DNA of 64,000 nt from Siphonodentalium dalli (GCA_032622095.1 CP136064.1:131879129-131943128); one strand, 5' to 3'; shown: positions 11,071 to 22,944, numbered from the stretch's first letter. The notes: a model not told the origin generated them from the sequence alone. Translations and numbers: made by a program.

Positions 11071-12313
11071 TTAACATTCATGTTCTGCCAGTCTGCGAGT
11101 GGAAGTTTTTATAGCTTTAGATTTAGCTAATGTTAACCATCTAGGTATGTGACCATAATAAATTTTGAGTTTGTTGCCACTAACAATTTTAAAGTGACCA
11201 CTTTTATCCAGTTGTAATTGATATACCAATTCTGATAGTTTCTTTATTATCAGGCATGGACCCATATAAATTGGCTGTAATTTTGGAGCAACCCCTGGAA
11301 ATCTCCTTTCATCTCGGAACCACTGCATCTCCATTTTTATATTTTAGCTCTTCAGCATGAATATCATATTGTTTTTTCTGCCTCTCGAAAGATTTTCCAA
11401 GATGTGTTCTGGCAATCTCATGTTATTTGTGCAGTTTCACTCGAAGATGTTGCACATATTCCCCATACAATGCGATTGATGGGTGTTTCTGAGGTGGGAT
11501 ACCAAATGCGAGCTCACATGGGAGACGGACTTCTCTCCCTAACATAAGCATGTTGGGAGTGAAACCTGTACTTTCCTGTTGCGTTGAGCGATAGGCTGTC
11601 GCTAAGCAACCTACGTTTAAGTCCCAGTCGGTTTGTTCTCCTTTGAGGTAAGCTTTGACCATTCTAATTAGGGTTTTATTCATCCTTTCAGACTGCCCAT
11701 TCCCTTTTGGATTTCGTGGGGTAGTCCGAGTTTTCTTGATTTCAAGGAGCTCACAGAGCTCTTTAAAAATATCACTCTCATAATTGCGTCCCTGATCTGA
11801 ATGCAATGCATGACAAGTGCCAAACCTTGCAACGACTTCATTGAGTATCTTTTCAGCACATGTGATGGCGCACTGGTCGGGGACTGGAAGGATTTCTATC
11901 CATTTCGAGAAAGCATCTGTCACTATTAAGATATATCTGTTCCCTCTCGGAGTGCGAGGCAATGGCCCTAATATATCAGTTGCTAGTCTGTCCATTGGGG
12001 CACCCACTAACATTTTTCCAAGTGGCGCTTTTGGATTCTTGTTTGGTGGTTTTGTTGCACCACATGTATGGCACTGTCTAACCCAGTTTTTGACATCAGT
12101 TCTCACGTCATACCAATAGTACATCTGGAGCTATTTTTGTATTGTCTTTTTGGTACCGATGTGACCAGAAAGGACAATGTTATGCATTTGGTTGATCACT
12201 TCAGATCTCAGTTCTTTGGGTACCATCAATTGGAGATAGTCATCAGTTCCATTAGATTTATAAAATTTCTTGTACAACAAGTTTTCCTTCATTTCCAGGG
12301 AGTCCCATAACAA
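11071..12313 (-). pseudogene. pol: integrase segment
   Basis: Integrase in three pieces. The N-terminal zinc-binding part is at 12131-12313 and continues into 11423-12124 (SGHIGTKKT, then QCHTCGATKPPNK). The catalytic core has the D,D-35-E layout: LATDILGPLP and TDAF, LHSDQGRNYES, and GNGQSERMNKTL with the Glu. The C-terminal part (11071-11334) has a GPY/F-type block, GPCLIIKKLSELVYQLQ. A TAA at 11423-11425 and a frameshift near 11320-11335 separate core from C-terminus, and the zinc-binding part is shifted relative to the core near 12125. The catalytic triad itself is intact, so decay is moderate. Confidence 0.88.
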
Positions 12314-12760
12314 CCAATAAAATGGCGAGTCTCTGGGCTCAGAGTATTTACCTGACTGTGGGGTGGTCTAACGCCGCTCAATTTGGACTTATACATCAGA
12401 CCTATATCAGAATCGTTCTCTTGCATACTTGAAATTTTTCCTCTTGTGTACTTTTCTGGCCACGCAGTTCCAACAGTATTTAACTCAACCCCTTCGGTGA
12501 CTTCATCGAGTTTTGGAGCATCTCTTTTTTCAGATGAACGTGCCTGGATAGCTCTTATTGGACCATCGTCACCCTCTGCTAAAAGAGGTTTATCAGCAGC
12601 TATGGTATCTCGGTTGAGATTGCTCATCATCTCACTTTGTCGTTTCAAGCATTTTTTGCATGGCCCACATTTTAGTTGATCAATATCATCACATTCATTG
12701 CAAGTGCAATCCCATGGGTTTTCACACCTGGATAGGGCGTCAGCATTCCCATGTGCATTC
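12289..12760 (-). pseudogene. pol: RNase H to integrase linker
   Basis: Open frame downstream of RNase H, reading as a hydrophilic linker with a Cys-rich start (the GNADALSR-type block, then CTCNEC and CGPCKKC). RNase H is in a different frame: the HGNADALSR motif normally following RNase H is out of frame at about 12735-12758, so a small deletion or frameshift lies there. Whether the Cys pairs form an extra zinc site is unknown. Confidence 0.6.
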
Positions 12761-14018
12761 GATATTGTATTGAAAAGTCAAAGCTAGACAGAAGTTCAAT
12801 CCATCTGGCTATTCTACCTTTTGGCTCTCTTAGACTGAATAACCATATCAGTGCTTGATGGTCTGACCTCACCTCGAAGCGTTTGCCTAGTAAATACAGG
12901 CGGAAATATTCAACAAAGTATCGGACTGCAAGGAGTTCTTTGTCCGTGACACAATAGTTTTTCTCTGCCTTGTTTAAGGTGCGGCTAGCATAAGCTACGA
13001 CCTTTTGAACCCCGCCTTGGACTTGATTCAGAAGTGCACCTATTGCATAGTCCGAGGCATCAGTGTCTAATATAAATATTCCATCATCTGATGGATATGC
13101 CATTATTTTGGGACTTGTTAGTATAGACTCCAGTTCTTGAAAGGCTGATTGACATTCTTCTGTCCATTTGAACTTAACACCTTTTTGTGTTAATTCAGTT
13201 AATGGCCGGACTATTTTGGAGAAGTCCTGAACATGCCTCCTATAGTAACTCGCCAAGCCTAGAATTTGGCGGACATTTTTCACTGACCTTGGTACGGGCC
13301 ATGACAGAATGTTTGCCACATTGTCTGGGTCTGGCATGACCCCATCTTTTGACACGATATGACCTAGAAATCGAACCTGTTCTTGGAATAGGTTACACTT
13401 AGATGGTTTGAGTTTTAAACCAGTTTCTTTGACCCGATTCAGAACATCTCTGAGCCGTGTGACTTGTTCATCGAACGTTTTTGAGAATACAATGAAATCA
13501 TCGATATAAATCAAACAAGTGGTCCATAGCAGACCTCGCAATGCCAGCTCCATCGCTCGTTGGAACACTGGACCCGAGTTGGACATGCCATAGGGCATCA
13601 TCAACTATTCAAATAGCCCATGTTTACAGACGAATGCCGTCTTTGGCACATCTTCTGTCTTAACAGGGATTTGATGATAACCAGACAATAAGTCACAGGT
13701 GCTGAACAGGGTGGAACCTGCTATTGTATCTAGACAGTCACGGATGCGTGGAATTGGAAACGCATCTTTCTTGGTAACTATGTTAACCTTGCGGTAGTCA
13801 ACACATAGTCTAATTTCTCCTGTATCTTTCTTAGGTACTATCACAATGGGGCTTGCCCATGGTGAGGTTGACCTTTGTATCACCTTTTGAGATAACAATT
13901 TTTCAATTGTGTGTTCCAATTTGTCTCCATATGCTAATGGGACTGGACGAGGAAGCTGCATGATTGGCCTTGCATCACCCGTGTCTACAGAGTGTTCAAC
14001 AATGTCAGTTCTGCCCAT
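12672..14018 (-). pseudogene. pol: reverse transcriptase and RNase H
   Basis: RT begins near 14018. Fingers/palm blocks are SPWASPIVIVPKKDTGEIRL, CVDYRKVN, and FSTCDLLSGYHQI with the first catalytic Asp; the segment then ends at an in-frame TAG at 13605-13607. After the stop the frame continues with MMPYGMSNSGPVFQRAM and the catalytic LIYIDDFIVFSKTF (YIDD), then the connection domain. RNase H follows with FILDTDASDYAIGALL and the VTDKELLAV and RSDHQAL blocks. The only stop between palm halves replaces an aromatic residue normally present before L-MMP. All four motif Asp positions checked are present. Confidence 0.92.
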
Positions 14019-14525
14019 GTCATCTGGACCTGAGGAAAATACACTTTTGAAATCGCAAAGTAGCTGTTTAATTTGTGCTATTTGCCCTATTGTTTTACCA
14101 CTACTGGCTTCTCCAAATATTGTCTGCAGATGATCTGGCAGACATAATTCCTCATTTTAGGTTTCTGACATTTTTGTAACTCTAACAGTTTTTATGTCAC
14201 TTGGAACTTGATGTTCATCTTTGTCAAATATGATTAATGGGTCATCGTCTGATAACACCTCTGCATAGGCAATCACCAAATCTTGATTCAAACTAACTTC
14301 ATAAGAGTTAGGATTCTTCACCCTGACATTGCATGTAGGACTGTCACTGATTGTAACAAGACATCAGGCAACCATTATTGGATATTTTGCCATGACTTTT
14401 AAAGCTGGTTCTAGAAGCAGAGTGGTGACCTCTTCAGGTAATCCCTCTCTCTCAACCAAAACATCAACCAGACATTCTGACTCGGCTGGTAGGTAATAGT
14501 GATCTGCCACTCGGGCAGCTATCAC

Positions 14526-14930
14526 TCATGATTCCCTACCAACTGGCATGCATGGAATGGCCGAGCCATTTATATAAATTAACCCTTGGCTGAGCATGAT
14601 GTCAGCTGGTCCCATGTCACTATTTTGTAGGACGTCGATTCCCAGAAGACCTTCATCTTCTATTTTGGCTACTGTAATCAATTTGGTTAGCACAACATCA
14701 CCAAGTTGGATGGTGAAATCACCTGTTCCTACTTCTGTCAGTAGAGTACCATCGGCACTCCTCAAGTTTGTCTGTTTTGATAGCTTTGGCCTTTGATTCT
14801 GAGGAATTTTATTATAAGTGGCTTCTGATATGATGGTTCTAGTAGCTCCTGTATCGGCTACGTATACAAGTTGAATTCCGTTTATTTTCCCTTTTACATA
14901 AACCCCATCTGGTTTTCGAATATTTCTCCT
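14526..14930 (-). pseudogene. pol: aspartic protease
   Basis: Retropepsin-type protease. The active-site DTGA lies at 14844-14855, inside VYVADTGATRTII, and the C-terminal conserved block reads GLLGIDVL near 14655. Between protease and RT (14019-14525) the reading frame can be followed but carries at least three stops (near 14526, 14363 and 14160). A spacer of about 170 codons between protease and RT is usual for the family. Confidence 0.85.
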
Positions 14931-15424
14931 CGTTAAATTGTCCCTAGTGGGGACATGGTATCTAGAACTGGCTGTTGCCCCGTCGGGCCAGTCCCATGGT
15001 GTTTAAACCCTGGACTGTTGTGTCTCGATTCATTGAGTTATATGTTGGTCTAGCTTCATGACTTCTCATATTATTAGACATTGGACCCTCTCCTCCTTTC
15101 CGTACATTGATTAGCAAAATGTTTAGGATGTCTACAAATTAAGCAAACTCTATGCCGGTTTGGTAGCCCCTGTGGAGCATTTGTCACCCTTGGTGGCATA
15201 CCATGATGGTATGATTTCAATTAATTTTCCAACTTGTCAATACGATCCAGTATCAACTTCATGAAGTCTGGATTTTGTTGCCTTTCTATCACCATAGATT
15301 CCACTGGTTTCATGTTAACAGATGAACTACTATTTCTAGCATTGCCATCTTTACATTCCTGGACCTGTGAGTTAACAGGTTGTTTGGCACCATTTGCCTT
15401 CAAAGCCCGTGTTGGTCGTTTCAT
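14930..15424 (-). pseudogene. gag C-terminus with CCHC zinc knuckle
   Basis: Continuation of gag after the stop at 15425-15427. A hydrophilic segment of 67 codons (15221-15424) ends at another stop. After it comes a classical nucleocapsid knuckle, CLICRHPKHFANQC, at 15104-15145 (C-x2-C-x4-H-x4-C). All four zinc ligands are intact. Basic residues flank it (RHRV before, TERRRG after), as expected for RNA packaging. Confidence 0.85.
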
Positions 15425-16336
15425 TTACGGTTCATGGTATGGCTCAAAAGAGCTCGTGGACAAATTCTTTGCTTCATTAAATCTGACCACAAAATTTACT
15501 GCCTCATCTATATCGTTTGGCTCTTTGACAAATTCGATATGAAACCGAGCATTGTCATCATATAACCCATCGAGGAACCTTCTCAGGAGATCTTCTCTCC
15601 TCGTTGCCCTATCTCGCTCTGGGTGTGCCTTTGTGTACAATGTTTTGAGTTCAGCAGAGTATTCCTCTGCAGGTTCATTAAACTGCTGATTCCGACGACT
15701 GAATTTAGCAGCATATGTTTTAGTGGTTTCAACCACTCTATATCGCCCTTCCACTTCTGCTATCAGGGTTTGATAGTCAGTTAGCACATTCTGGTTCAGT
15801 TGCCCATAGACAAAGTCACCTGCAGGCCCCTGGAATTCAGGAAGTACGGCATCAAGCCTCTCTTCCTCAGTCCACCCTCTGCGTTGTGCCATGGCCTCAA
15901 ACCTATTGTACCAAACTTTCCAAGTTTCTTCACCTGTGAAAGGTGGCAGTTTGGCAAATACTTGCCTGTTATTTATTGGCCTCTGAGTTTGGAATGATTG
16001 GACACTGTGGTGGGATATTTCATCTCCACTGCTCTCAGATGAACTGAGATGTGACCTGGCATAGGGTCTCGCAGAGTTTCGAAAAACTTGCATCTCTGAC
16101 CTGGATCGTCTATGTGGCGTGATCCGAGGCTTCTTCAAGCTGGGTTCACTAGCCACTGCTCTTACAGCAGAAGTCATGACTTCTGTCATTTGACTAGATA
16201 AGTCTTCTAACACACATTTTACTGACTCAGCTATCAGCTGAGGAATCTCTCGCAGAATTTCATCATTTTGTTTTGTAATTTCAGTACTGGGCTGAATATC
16301 ACCAATTGGCACATAGGTGAGTCTCTTCAGACTCAC
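15425..16336 (-). pseudogene. gag: capsid region
   Basis: Open frame of 303 codons starting 361 bp inside the 5' LTR. The N-terminal ~100 residues are polar. A capsid-type domain runs from about residue 125 (LPPFTGEETWKVWYNRFEAM) through AVLPEFQGPAGDFVYGQL, YRVVETTKTYAAKF and RREDLLRRFLDGL, the helical block order of Ty3/gypsy (retrotransposon gag) proteins. It ends in an in-frame TAA at 15425-15427, after which the frame continues immediately with ATG. That could be a simple nonsense mutation or a readthrough arrangement; because other stops occur nearby, decay is likelier. Confidence 0.9.
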
Positions 16337-16682
16337 CTATTTGGCACCCGATATAATTAACCGGTGGATGGTTTTGATTAAAATTTGATAACTCATTAGG
16401 TTCATCAAGCCCTTCACTAAATTCAGTGTCTCCCCTGTCAGAGCTCTGCACATAGGTCTCCTCACTTCTGAGATTGAAACGATGTGGTATTCTACTATGA
16501 CCAAATTGTTTTTTTAGATAGACTCATTCTGGTACTTCCACTGGCAGATTATACCTATTACAAAAACACGATTTCAACACATTGAAAATACAAAACATGA
16601 CAAACAATTGACACAAAACAGTATTTGACAAAACATGCAGATTCGCATCACTGGATCTCAGAAATGTTCTGAAATCCCACTA
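16337..16682 (-). other. 5' untranslated leader of the LTR element
   Basis: Sequence between the primer-binding site and the gag start. No domain is encoded. It would hold the packaging signal in an active copy. Confidence 0.5.
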
Positions 16683-16692
16683 TCTGATACCA
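16683..16692 (-). promoter_or_regulatory. Primer-binding site
   Basis: On the minus strand TGGTATCAGA lies 4 bases inside the 5' LTR. TGG matches the CCA end of a tRNA, and TGGTATCAGA resembles PBS sequences complementary to initiator-methionine-type tRNA ends. The exact tRNA cannot be fixed by eye. Confidence 0.65.
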
Positions 16693-17156
16693 AAAATGTA
16701 ACACACAAGTGGTATATAGGACTACATACAGTTCCACCTCTCAAAGAATCGGAGGTTAGGAATAAGTCACAAAGTTCCCCAAAATGGGTTACTCTGCAAC
16801 CACTCTCAACCTGATCCCACAAGAGAAGGAAACTGCGTGCAGTCCCATATCTCACCAGATACAGTTACAGCCAAAAGTAACCCAGTGGATAAAATATAAT
16901 ATGACTTAAATTCTGACACCAGTAGGTATTTGTTAAGCTGGACCTACACCAGCTGAGGGGTAAGTTACAGGATACGAGATCCTAATAATTGAGATTAAAT
17001 TAAATTAATTATTATTTAGCACATAGACTATATATAACATTTTAACAGATGTATATTTGTATGGACGGAATGTTGAATAATTATATATATGGAAATAAAT
17101 ATAAGATGGAATATTTTATAAGTTGAATGATCTGAATGAAATGACTATTTATGAAA

Positions 17157-18328
17157 TCTCCTATATATTTTGAAGACCTCTGTCTGTCTGTCTGTCTGTA
17201 TGTCTGTATGTATGTCATTTATACAAATCTACGATTCTCGACCAATCGGGACGAAACTTGGTTCGTGAGTGTAGTTTGACCAGGCGGTCGTCGTTGTCGT
17301 ATTGGCGAGCCCGTGCGGCGCCCGCTTCGCGCATGCGCAGACGAGATCTCGGAAACGGGTGGAGCTATCGACTTGAAATTTGCTATGTGAATGTATCTTG
17401 CCCCGGATACGAATGTTATCGGGTCGCCGAGCCCGTGCAACGCCAGCTTCGCGCATGCGCAGACGAGATCTCGGAAACGGGTGGAGCTATCGACTTGAAA
17501 TTTGGTATGTGAATGTATCTTGCCCCGGATACGAATTTTATCGGGTCGCCGAGCCAAACTTCGCGCATGCGCAGACCAGATCTCGAAAACGGGTGGAGCT
17601 ATCGACTTGAAATTCGGGCTCATCGACTAGTCTATTATATATTTTGGAAGATCTGTTTGTTTGTGTGTAATCGATGAACTCGATAACGGCCGACCCGATT
17701 TTGATGAAACTTTGTATGTTGGGGTATTTTCGGCCGGGGGGGTGACATAGGCCTAATAATTTGTCCGTGCAACGTGACCTTGAAATCGGGTAATTTCAAG
17801 GTCAAACGCCCGAATATCAAGGGATTTCGATCAAACTTGGTATGTGGGGGTACCTTCTGCCGGGGAGTGGCATAAACCTATTAATGTGCCCGTGCGAAGT
17901 GACCTTGACCTTGAAATCGGGTCATTTCAAGGTCAAACGCCCGAATATCACGGGATTTCGATGAAACTTGGTATGTGTGGGTACTTTCGGCCGGGGAGTC
18001 TCATAATCCTATTCATTTGCCCGTGCGACGTGACATTGACCTTGAAATCGGGTCAATTCAGGGTCAAATCGCGAATTTTGATGGGATTTCGACGAAATTT
18101 GATACGTGGGGTTACTTTTGTCCACTGAGTGTTTTGGGTGGGTTGAGTCGTGACCCCGACCTGACCTTGACCTTCAATATGATCAATTCAAGGTCAAATC
18201 GGGTAAAACCGGATGTACTTTTGTCCGGGCAGTGTTTTGGACTGGTCAAATCGTGACCCCACTTCACCTTTAACTTCAAAATGGACAATTCAAGGTCAAA
18301 GTTCGGACGAAGTCGGGTCACCTTCTAG
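17157..18328 (+). mobile_element. Non-autonomous Helitron-like element
   Basis: Comparison with the other LTR gives exact boundaries. The host reads GAAA then TTATTATA, and the insert sits precisely between A and T without target duplication. The insert begins TCTCCTATATATTTTG and ends CCTTCTAG. TC at the start, CTAG at the end and A^T insertion are the three Helitron hallmarks. The body holds a TCTG microsatellite, about three ~120 bp GC-rich units with CGCGCATGCGCAGAC (17280-17625) and about five ~129 bp units rich in TGACCTTGA (17640-18320). There is no Rep/helicase frame, so it is non-autonomous. A 3' hairpin was not firmly identified. Confidence 0.85.
17640..18320 (+). repeat. ~129 bp tandem units with TCAAGGTCA/TGACCTTGA
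   Basis: Degenerate tandem array with a GATTTCGATGAAACTTGGTATG core recurring near 17693, 17826, 17955 and 18085. Each unit also carries TGACCTTGA and/or TCAAGGTCA, often facing each other around GGGTCATTT. TCAAGGTCA matches the extended nuclear-receptor half-site used by ERR/SF-1/FTZ-F1-type receptors. Confidence 0.75.
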
Positions 18329-20814
18329 TTATTATATGAATAAAGTGAGGAATGCATGATGCTACTTTAGAATTAATTTTTCAAATGACTCATAGTAATG
18401 ATTAAACTTTAATGAACGAAGCTTTTAGAAACTTTATGAACTTATGAAAATTTATGAATTTGTGAAAATTAATGAAGTTATGAAAATTATTGCAGATTTT
18501 GTGAAAATTAATGAAGACATAAAAATTAATGCAGATTTTTGATTAACATGGCAAATAACTAGTAAATAAGGTTTGATATATGTTGCCCATTGTATTTGAA
18601 TACAATAGCTGAAATTATGTATCACAATGTTAAGTGACTTGAAGCTGAATTATTAATTTGTATTACTGCAGAAAAACTTATAATTTAGCTGTGAAAAATA
18701 TGTGATATAGTTAAAGACCATTTAACTTAGATTATTTGAATGAAATAATTAATATTTCATTCACAAGATAATTTTATGGGAATTAGAAAACTTCCCAAAG
18801 AAATATAAAAATTAACTTAGTTTTAGAAATTTTTAAGTTTTAACCCCAGCCTAAAAGTTAAAAGCTAAACATTTAACAAAAACTTTTGAAATTTGTGGGG
18901 AAATAGCCTAAAAGTTTCAAATATATATTAAGCAGAAAATTAAATAACTTTAAACGTATTTACAACAGGCCGGCACAGAAATATCACTTTGATGATACGA
19001 TACAACACAAAACAATTACACAATATATGAACAAGGCACATACACCGATAAATATTTGAGCTCACTGGTTGAAGTTTATATATATTTGTTGTGGTATTGG
19101 AATATTTAATAATGAGAACTGTTATGGAAATCTGATAGAATCAAAGACATTTTATGTTGTCTTATAAATAACCTGTTCAACTCCCTATGGGTCTTACATA
19201 ATACGGTTGCAACATATTTTGGAGATTTACGAATGCGATATATAGTTCTAGGCGCGACCCAGATACTATATAAAAGAAGACTGTCCCTACAGTCACACAA
19301 TAGCGAACACCGGTGATCATGTGGATTATGCACTGAGGATATTAAAATACCACTACAAAAACTTATTTATGAGAAATACAATAAATGAATATGGTTGCAT
19401 ATCAAGACATGATTTCACTTATTCTAAAACCATATAAAATATGAAGTTTTTATAAAACTTTAAATATTAGATGAACTTATTTAGCTGAATCAATGGCTAA
19501 GTAATGAAATAATAGAAATAGCTTAAAATGTTGCAGAAAATGCAACAGAAACTTGCTATGACTTAGCCCCATTACCGGCCAAGCATGAAAACACTTACTA
19601 AAGATTAATAATGAAATAAGTGAATGATGTGAAATAGGCATAGACTTGATTAATGCCTTTAAATATAAAAAAGTATGTGAAATATTAAATAGTAAGATTA
19701 GGAAATGAGATTTTATTGGCACCATTTACATTCCAATGAATAAAACTACAAGGGTTGATAAGTACAGAATCCACAGGTGGTCACCTGCAATATATGTAGT
19801 CAATGCAGAGTGATGATATGACAGATATTTAATACTTAGCCTTACCAGAGAATGATACTTCTTACTTACTGACATTACTGGAACAAAACCTAGAGCGTCA
19901 TAGTAACTTTTGTTTCAGGCTTCTGCACCGTACTGTATGGCTTTGCTAAAATTTCATAAACTGCCTTTAAACTGAGCACCAAGACTAACTTTAAATTTAT
20001 TTGCTAATAAAAACTATTTCCCTAATATATATTTTATGAATAAAATACAAGTGGGAAGAGTACCTTGACTAAACCCTTGACCAAACCCTTAAATGTTGAT
20101 GGATTTTGACCACTTCGGATACTGTCACCATCAACATGTCCCTTCAGACCGTCAATTACTCAACACTTAGTCACTTCAGACATATATAGAATTTCTGCGA
20201 TGCAAGACATGGGTAATAGGCCACTCACTTAATGATTTTTACATGCTCAGCCATCAAGTCACGTCTGACTGAGTCGGATGGCAGAGGTTTATGTGTGACC
20301 ACTTCTGGTACTACATTACCTAAATTTCCCAAAAAGCTCTAAGTCAAACTCATCATAAATAAATAGATGGCTAAATAGAAAGATGCAGAAATTTGCATAA
20401 AAAATATCTGTCAGTCTACTTCACATGGAACTTTGAACCACTTCCGGTCTGAACGTTCTCTGTGAGCAGGGTGCATGTGTTTGTCACTTCTGACATAATG
20501 CACAATTCAACCAACACGACACAAGTGAAACTATGCCATGAAAAATTACCAAGTTATAAATTACTTATTAAAAGGTTCTGCGCCCATGAAGTGAAAAATG
20601 TGTGAAAGTTGTTGATAAATTTTTGTGAATAACATTGTGAATACGAAACGTGACGATGTGAGATTTGGTTCAAATGAAGATGGCATATTGATATGCGAAA
20701 CGGCTAAGTATGAATGACTAAATATTTGAATTATGAGTTTGATTATGAAATGCTAAATGCAACATTTACGAAATGAGTTAATGAAACGAGTAAAGGCATG
20801 GCCTTTACAATATA

Positions 20815-20870
20815 ATAGCGCCCGCTCTCCCGCGGCGAAGCCGCGGAAGCGAAGCGACCTATGGTATACG
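20815..20870. other. GC-rich palindromic segment flanking the LTR
   Basis: Short GC-rich stretch with a CCGCGGCGAAGCCGCGG palindrome, standing out from the AT-rich surroundings. It looks like the end of another repeat. Confidence 0.35.
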
Positions 20871-21072
20871 TATGCGAATATGAGATATACTAATCGACTT
20901 TTTCAGCCATTTCTAAAAATATATTGATCTTACCTAAAATAAAATAATTTATTCATAACTCAAGGGTCAGCTAGTCCAAAAAATATTGTTGGCGACGGCC
21001 GCCATTTTGTGTTGATTAATACCACCTCGAAATGTGTAATTGGGCAAAATGCTCCAGGGGGGGAATAAAACA

Positions 21073-21880
21073 CTTTGTTCCGGCAAATGTTAGCTATACT
21101 TCAGCATATGTAGGAACATCATGCTCCTAAAGCCAATGATATTTAAAAAAATTAATGTAGATTAAACCGAAGCTCTGGTTAACAAAAAGTAAAATTGCAT
21201 GAACAAGTTTTGTTTACATATTTTATAAAAATATTCGCCCCGCAAGAGGAATCTAGGAGCTTTACTGGCCGTTTAGATAATATATTCTATTTTCTAACGG
21301 TATTTCCGCCAAAAAGATTGATGAATTATTCTCAAAGTTCAAGACCGACAAACGGAAACTATAAGTTCCCATTGAAAGATCACAGAGTCTTTTTTAGATT
21401 GTTCTTGGGGAAACCAGTAAGGCGCCATGACATCAAGACGTACATCATGACGGGCAAAACTAAAAAACTTTGTTCCGGTCAATGTTAGCTATACTTCATC
21501 ATACGTAGGAACATCATGCTCCTAAAGCCAAAGATAATTTAAAAATTGAAAGTAAATCAAACCAAAGCTCTGGTTAACAAAAACTTAAATTGCATGAAAA
21601 AGTTTTGTTTACATATTTTATAAAATTATTAAAAATATTTGCCCCGAAAGAGGATTATAGTGGACTTACTGGCCGTTTATATTTGATCTTACATTTTTTA
21701 ACGATATTTCCGCCTAAAAGATTGAAGAAAAGTTCAAGGCCGACAAACGGAAACTATAAGTTCCGATTGAAAGATCGCAGAGTCCTTTTAAGATTGCTTC
21801 TTAGTAAAGGCGTCATGACATCAAGAGTACATCATGACGTCACAACCTACATCGGCGCGGAAAATTCCAGACAGGACTGT
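21073..21880 (+). repeat. Two diverged tandem units of ~395 bp, each with an open frame
   Basis: CTTTGTTCCGG recurs at 21073 and 21468, and the units align along their length with substitutions and small indels. Each keeps a plus-strand frame of about 100 codons (21195-21488 and 21590-21907) with shared blocks such as VLFTYFIK, PPKRL, SSRPTNGNYKF and LKD-RV. The indels between the two preserve the frame over most of the length. No family was recognised; it may be non-coding. A second copy lies at 26441-27248. Confidence 0.45.
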
Positions 21881-22944
21881 GTCGATGGCCAGGGGTCAAT
21901 ACTATGAACAATTTTATACCTGTAAATACAAATAGTATTTATTAATTTGTAATTACAAATTTGTGTTAACTATCACAGTTGTTTCATAGTACAGGGAAAA
22001 TTTAGCCGTATTATTGTAATACCTCAGACTGGGCGAGGGGTGAAACTGCTAAAACATAGAAAAAACTAACTCACCACTCTGCTCCCATTCACCCGTTATC
22101 AGTGTTATCTGAATACCAGTTCAAATTAGACGGACATCTATATAGAGCTAAAATAACTGACGACAATTTCTATTGCAAAGTTACAATGCGTGCTATTATT
22201 GTGTGATTAGTGATATCGCCGGTACTATGAAACGATGAGCTAACAAAATCTCGCAAATTTCACAAAGATCTACTGCTGATAATTGTAGATTGCTTACGTG
22301 AGTTATTCACAATATATTGAATCACGGCAAGCCAAAGTTACAAAAGAATTAACCAATCATAAGTTGAGAGGTGATCGCTTATCAGAGCTATCCAATCGGT
22401 ACACGGGTTGCTAAGTTGGTGACCATTTGTCTGCGCAAAGTTAACTAATAAACTGTTCGTTTGTAGAGTGTGTATGTAAGTACAAGTCAGTGTAGTATCG
22501 AGTACTACAACCAATTTGGTATCATTGTTTTCACAAATTACAACCATTCAGTTTGTGAAAACAAAATGTTATTTTGATGGTATAACATTATATATATTGT
22601 GCCCATCCTATGATTTCAAACTGATCCGCTACTCTTATCATAACACATCGAGGCAGGAACGTGGCTCCATTTTATCAGGGGGTGCCCATCACAATATCGA
22701 AGCAGGGACGTGATAAGGCTCTCGGTTATAGGAGGGGTGGTCATTTTATAATTTCAAACTGCTCCGATATCTTATAATATATCGAGATAGGGACGTGGTT
22801 ATATGGGCTCCGTTTGGTGATGGGGTGTTCATCCTATAATTTCAATATACACACCCTTTGAATAAATTCCCACATAGCGATGGAATCGTATATCAAGAGG
22901 CGAGTATTTTAATTGTTCTACGCTGATAACAAAAGTTTGTCAAT

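Larger units (their letters stand above)
6498..20809 (-). mobile_element. Ty3/gypsy LTR retrotransposon, complete but degenerate
   Basis: Two long direct repeats (6498-10135 and 16697-20809) bracket gag-pol on the minus strand. The ends are TGTAA...TTACA inverted termini, and the tetranucleotide ATAT abuts both outer ends (6494-6497 and 20810-20813), consistent with a target-site duplication. In element orientation the order is 5' LTR, primer-binding site, gag with a CCHC knuckle, protease, RT, RNase H, integrase, two extra ORFs, 3' LTR. The order RT-RNase H-integrase places it in Ty3/gypsy (Metaviridae-type) rather than copia. Multiple in-frame stops and frameshifts in gag and pol, LTR deletions and a nested Helitron show it is inactive. 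Confidence 0.93.
16697..20809 (-). repeat. 5' LTR with nested Helitron and two deletions
   Basis: Second LTR, 4,113 bp including a 1,172 bp insertion (17157-18328). Relative to the other LTR it lacks about 160 bp around 20075 (counterpart of about 8714-8876) and 539 bp at 20577 (counterpart 9367-9905, with CT microhomology at the junction). From 18990 on, it is part of the 5.37 kb tandem duplication. Confidence 0.9.

Noticed and set aside
17219-17623. Open frames across the GC-rich repeats of the Helitron (two on each strand)
   Set aside because: They follow the ~120 bp tandem unit in several frames and lack Rep or helicase motifs.
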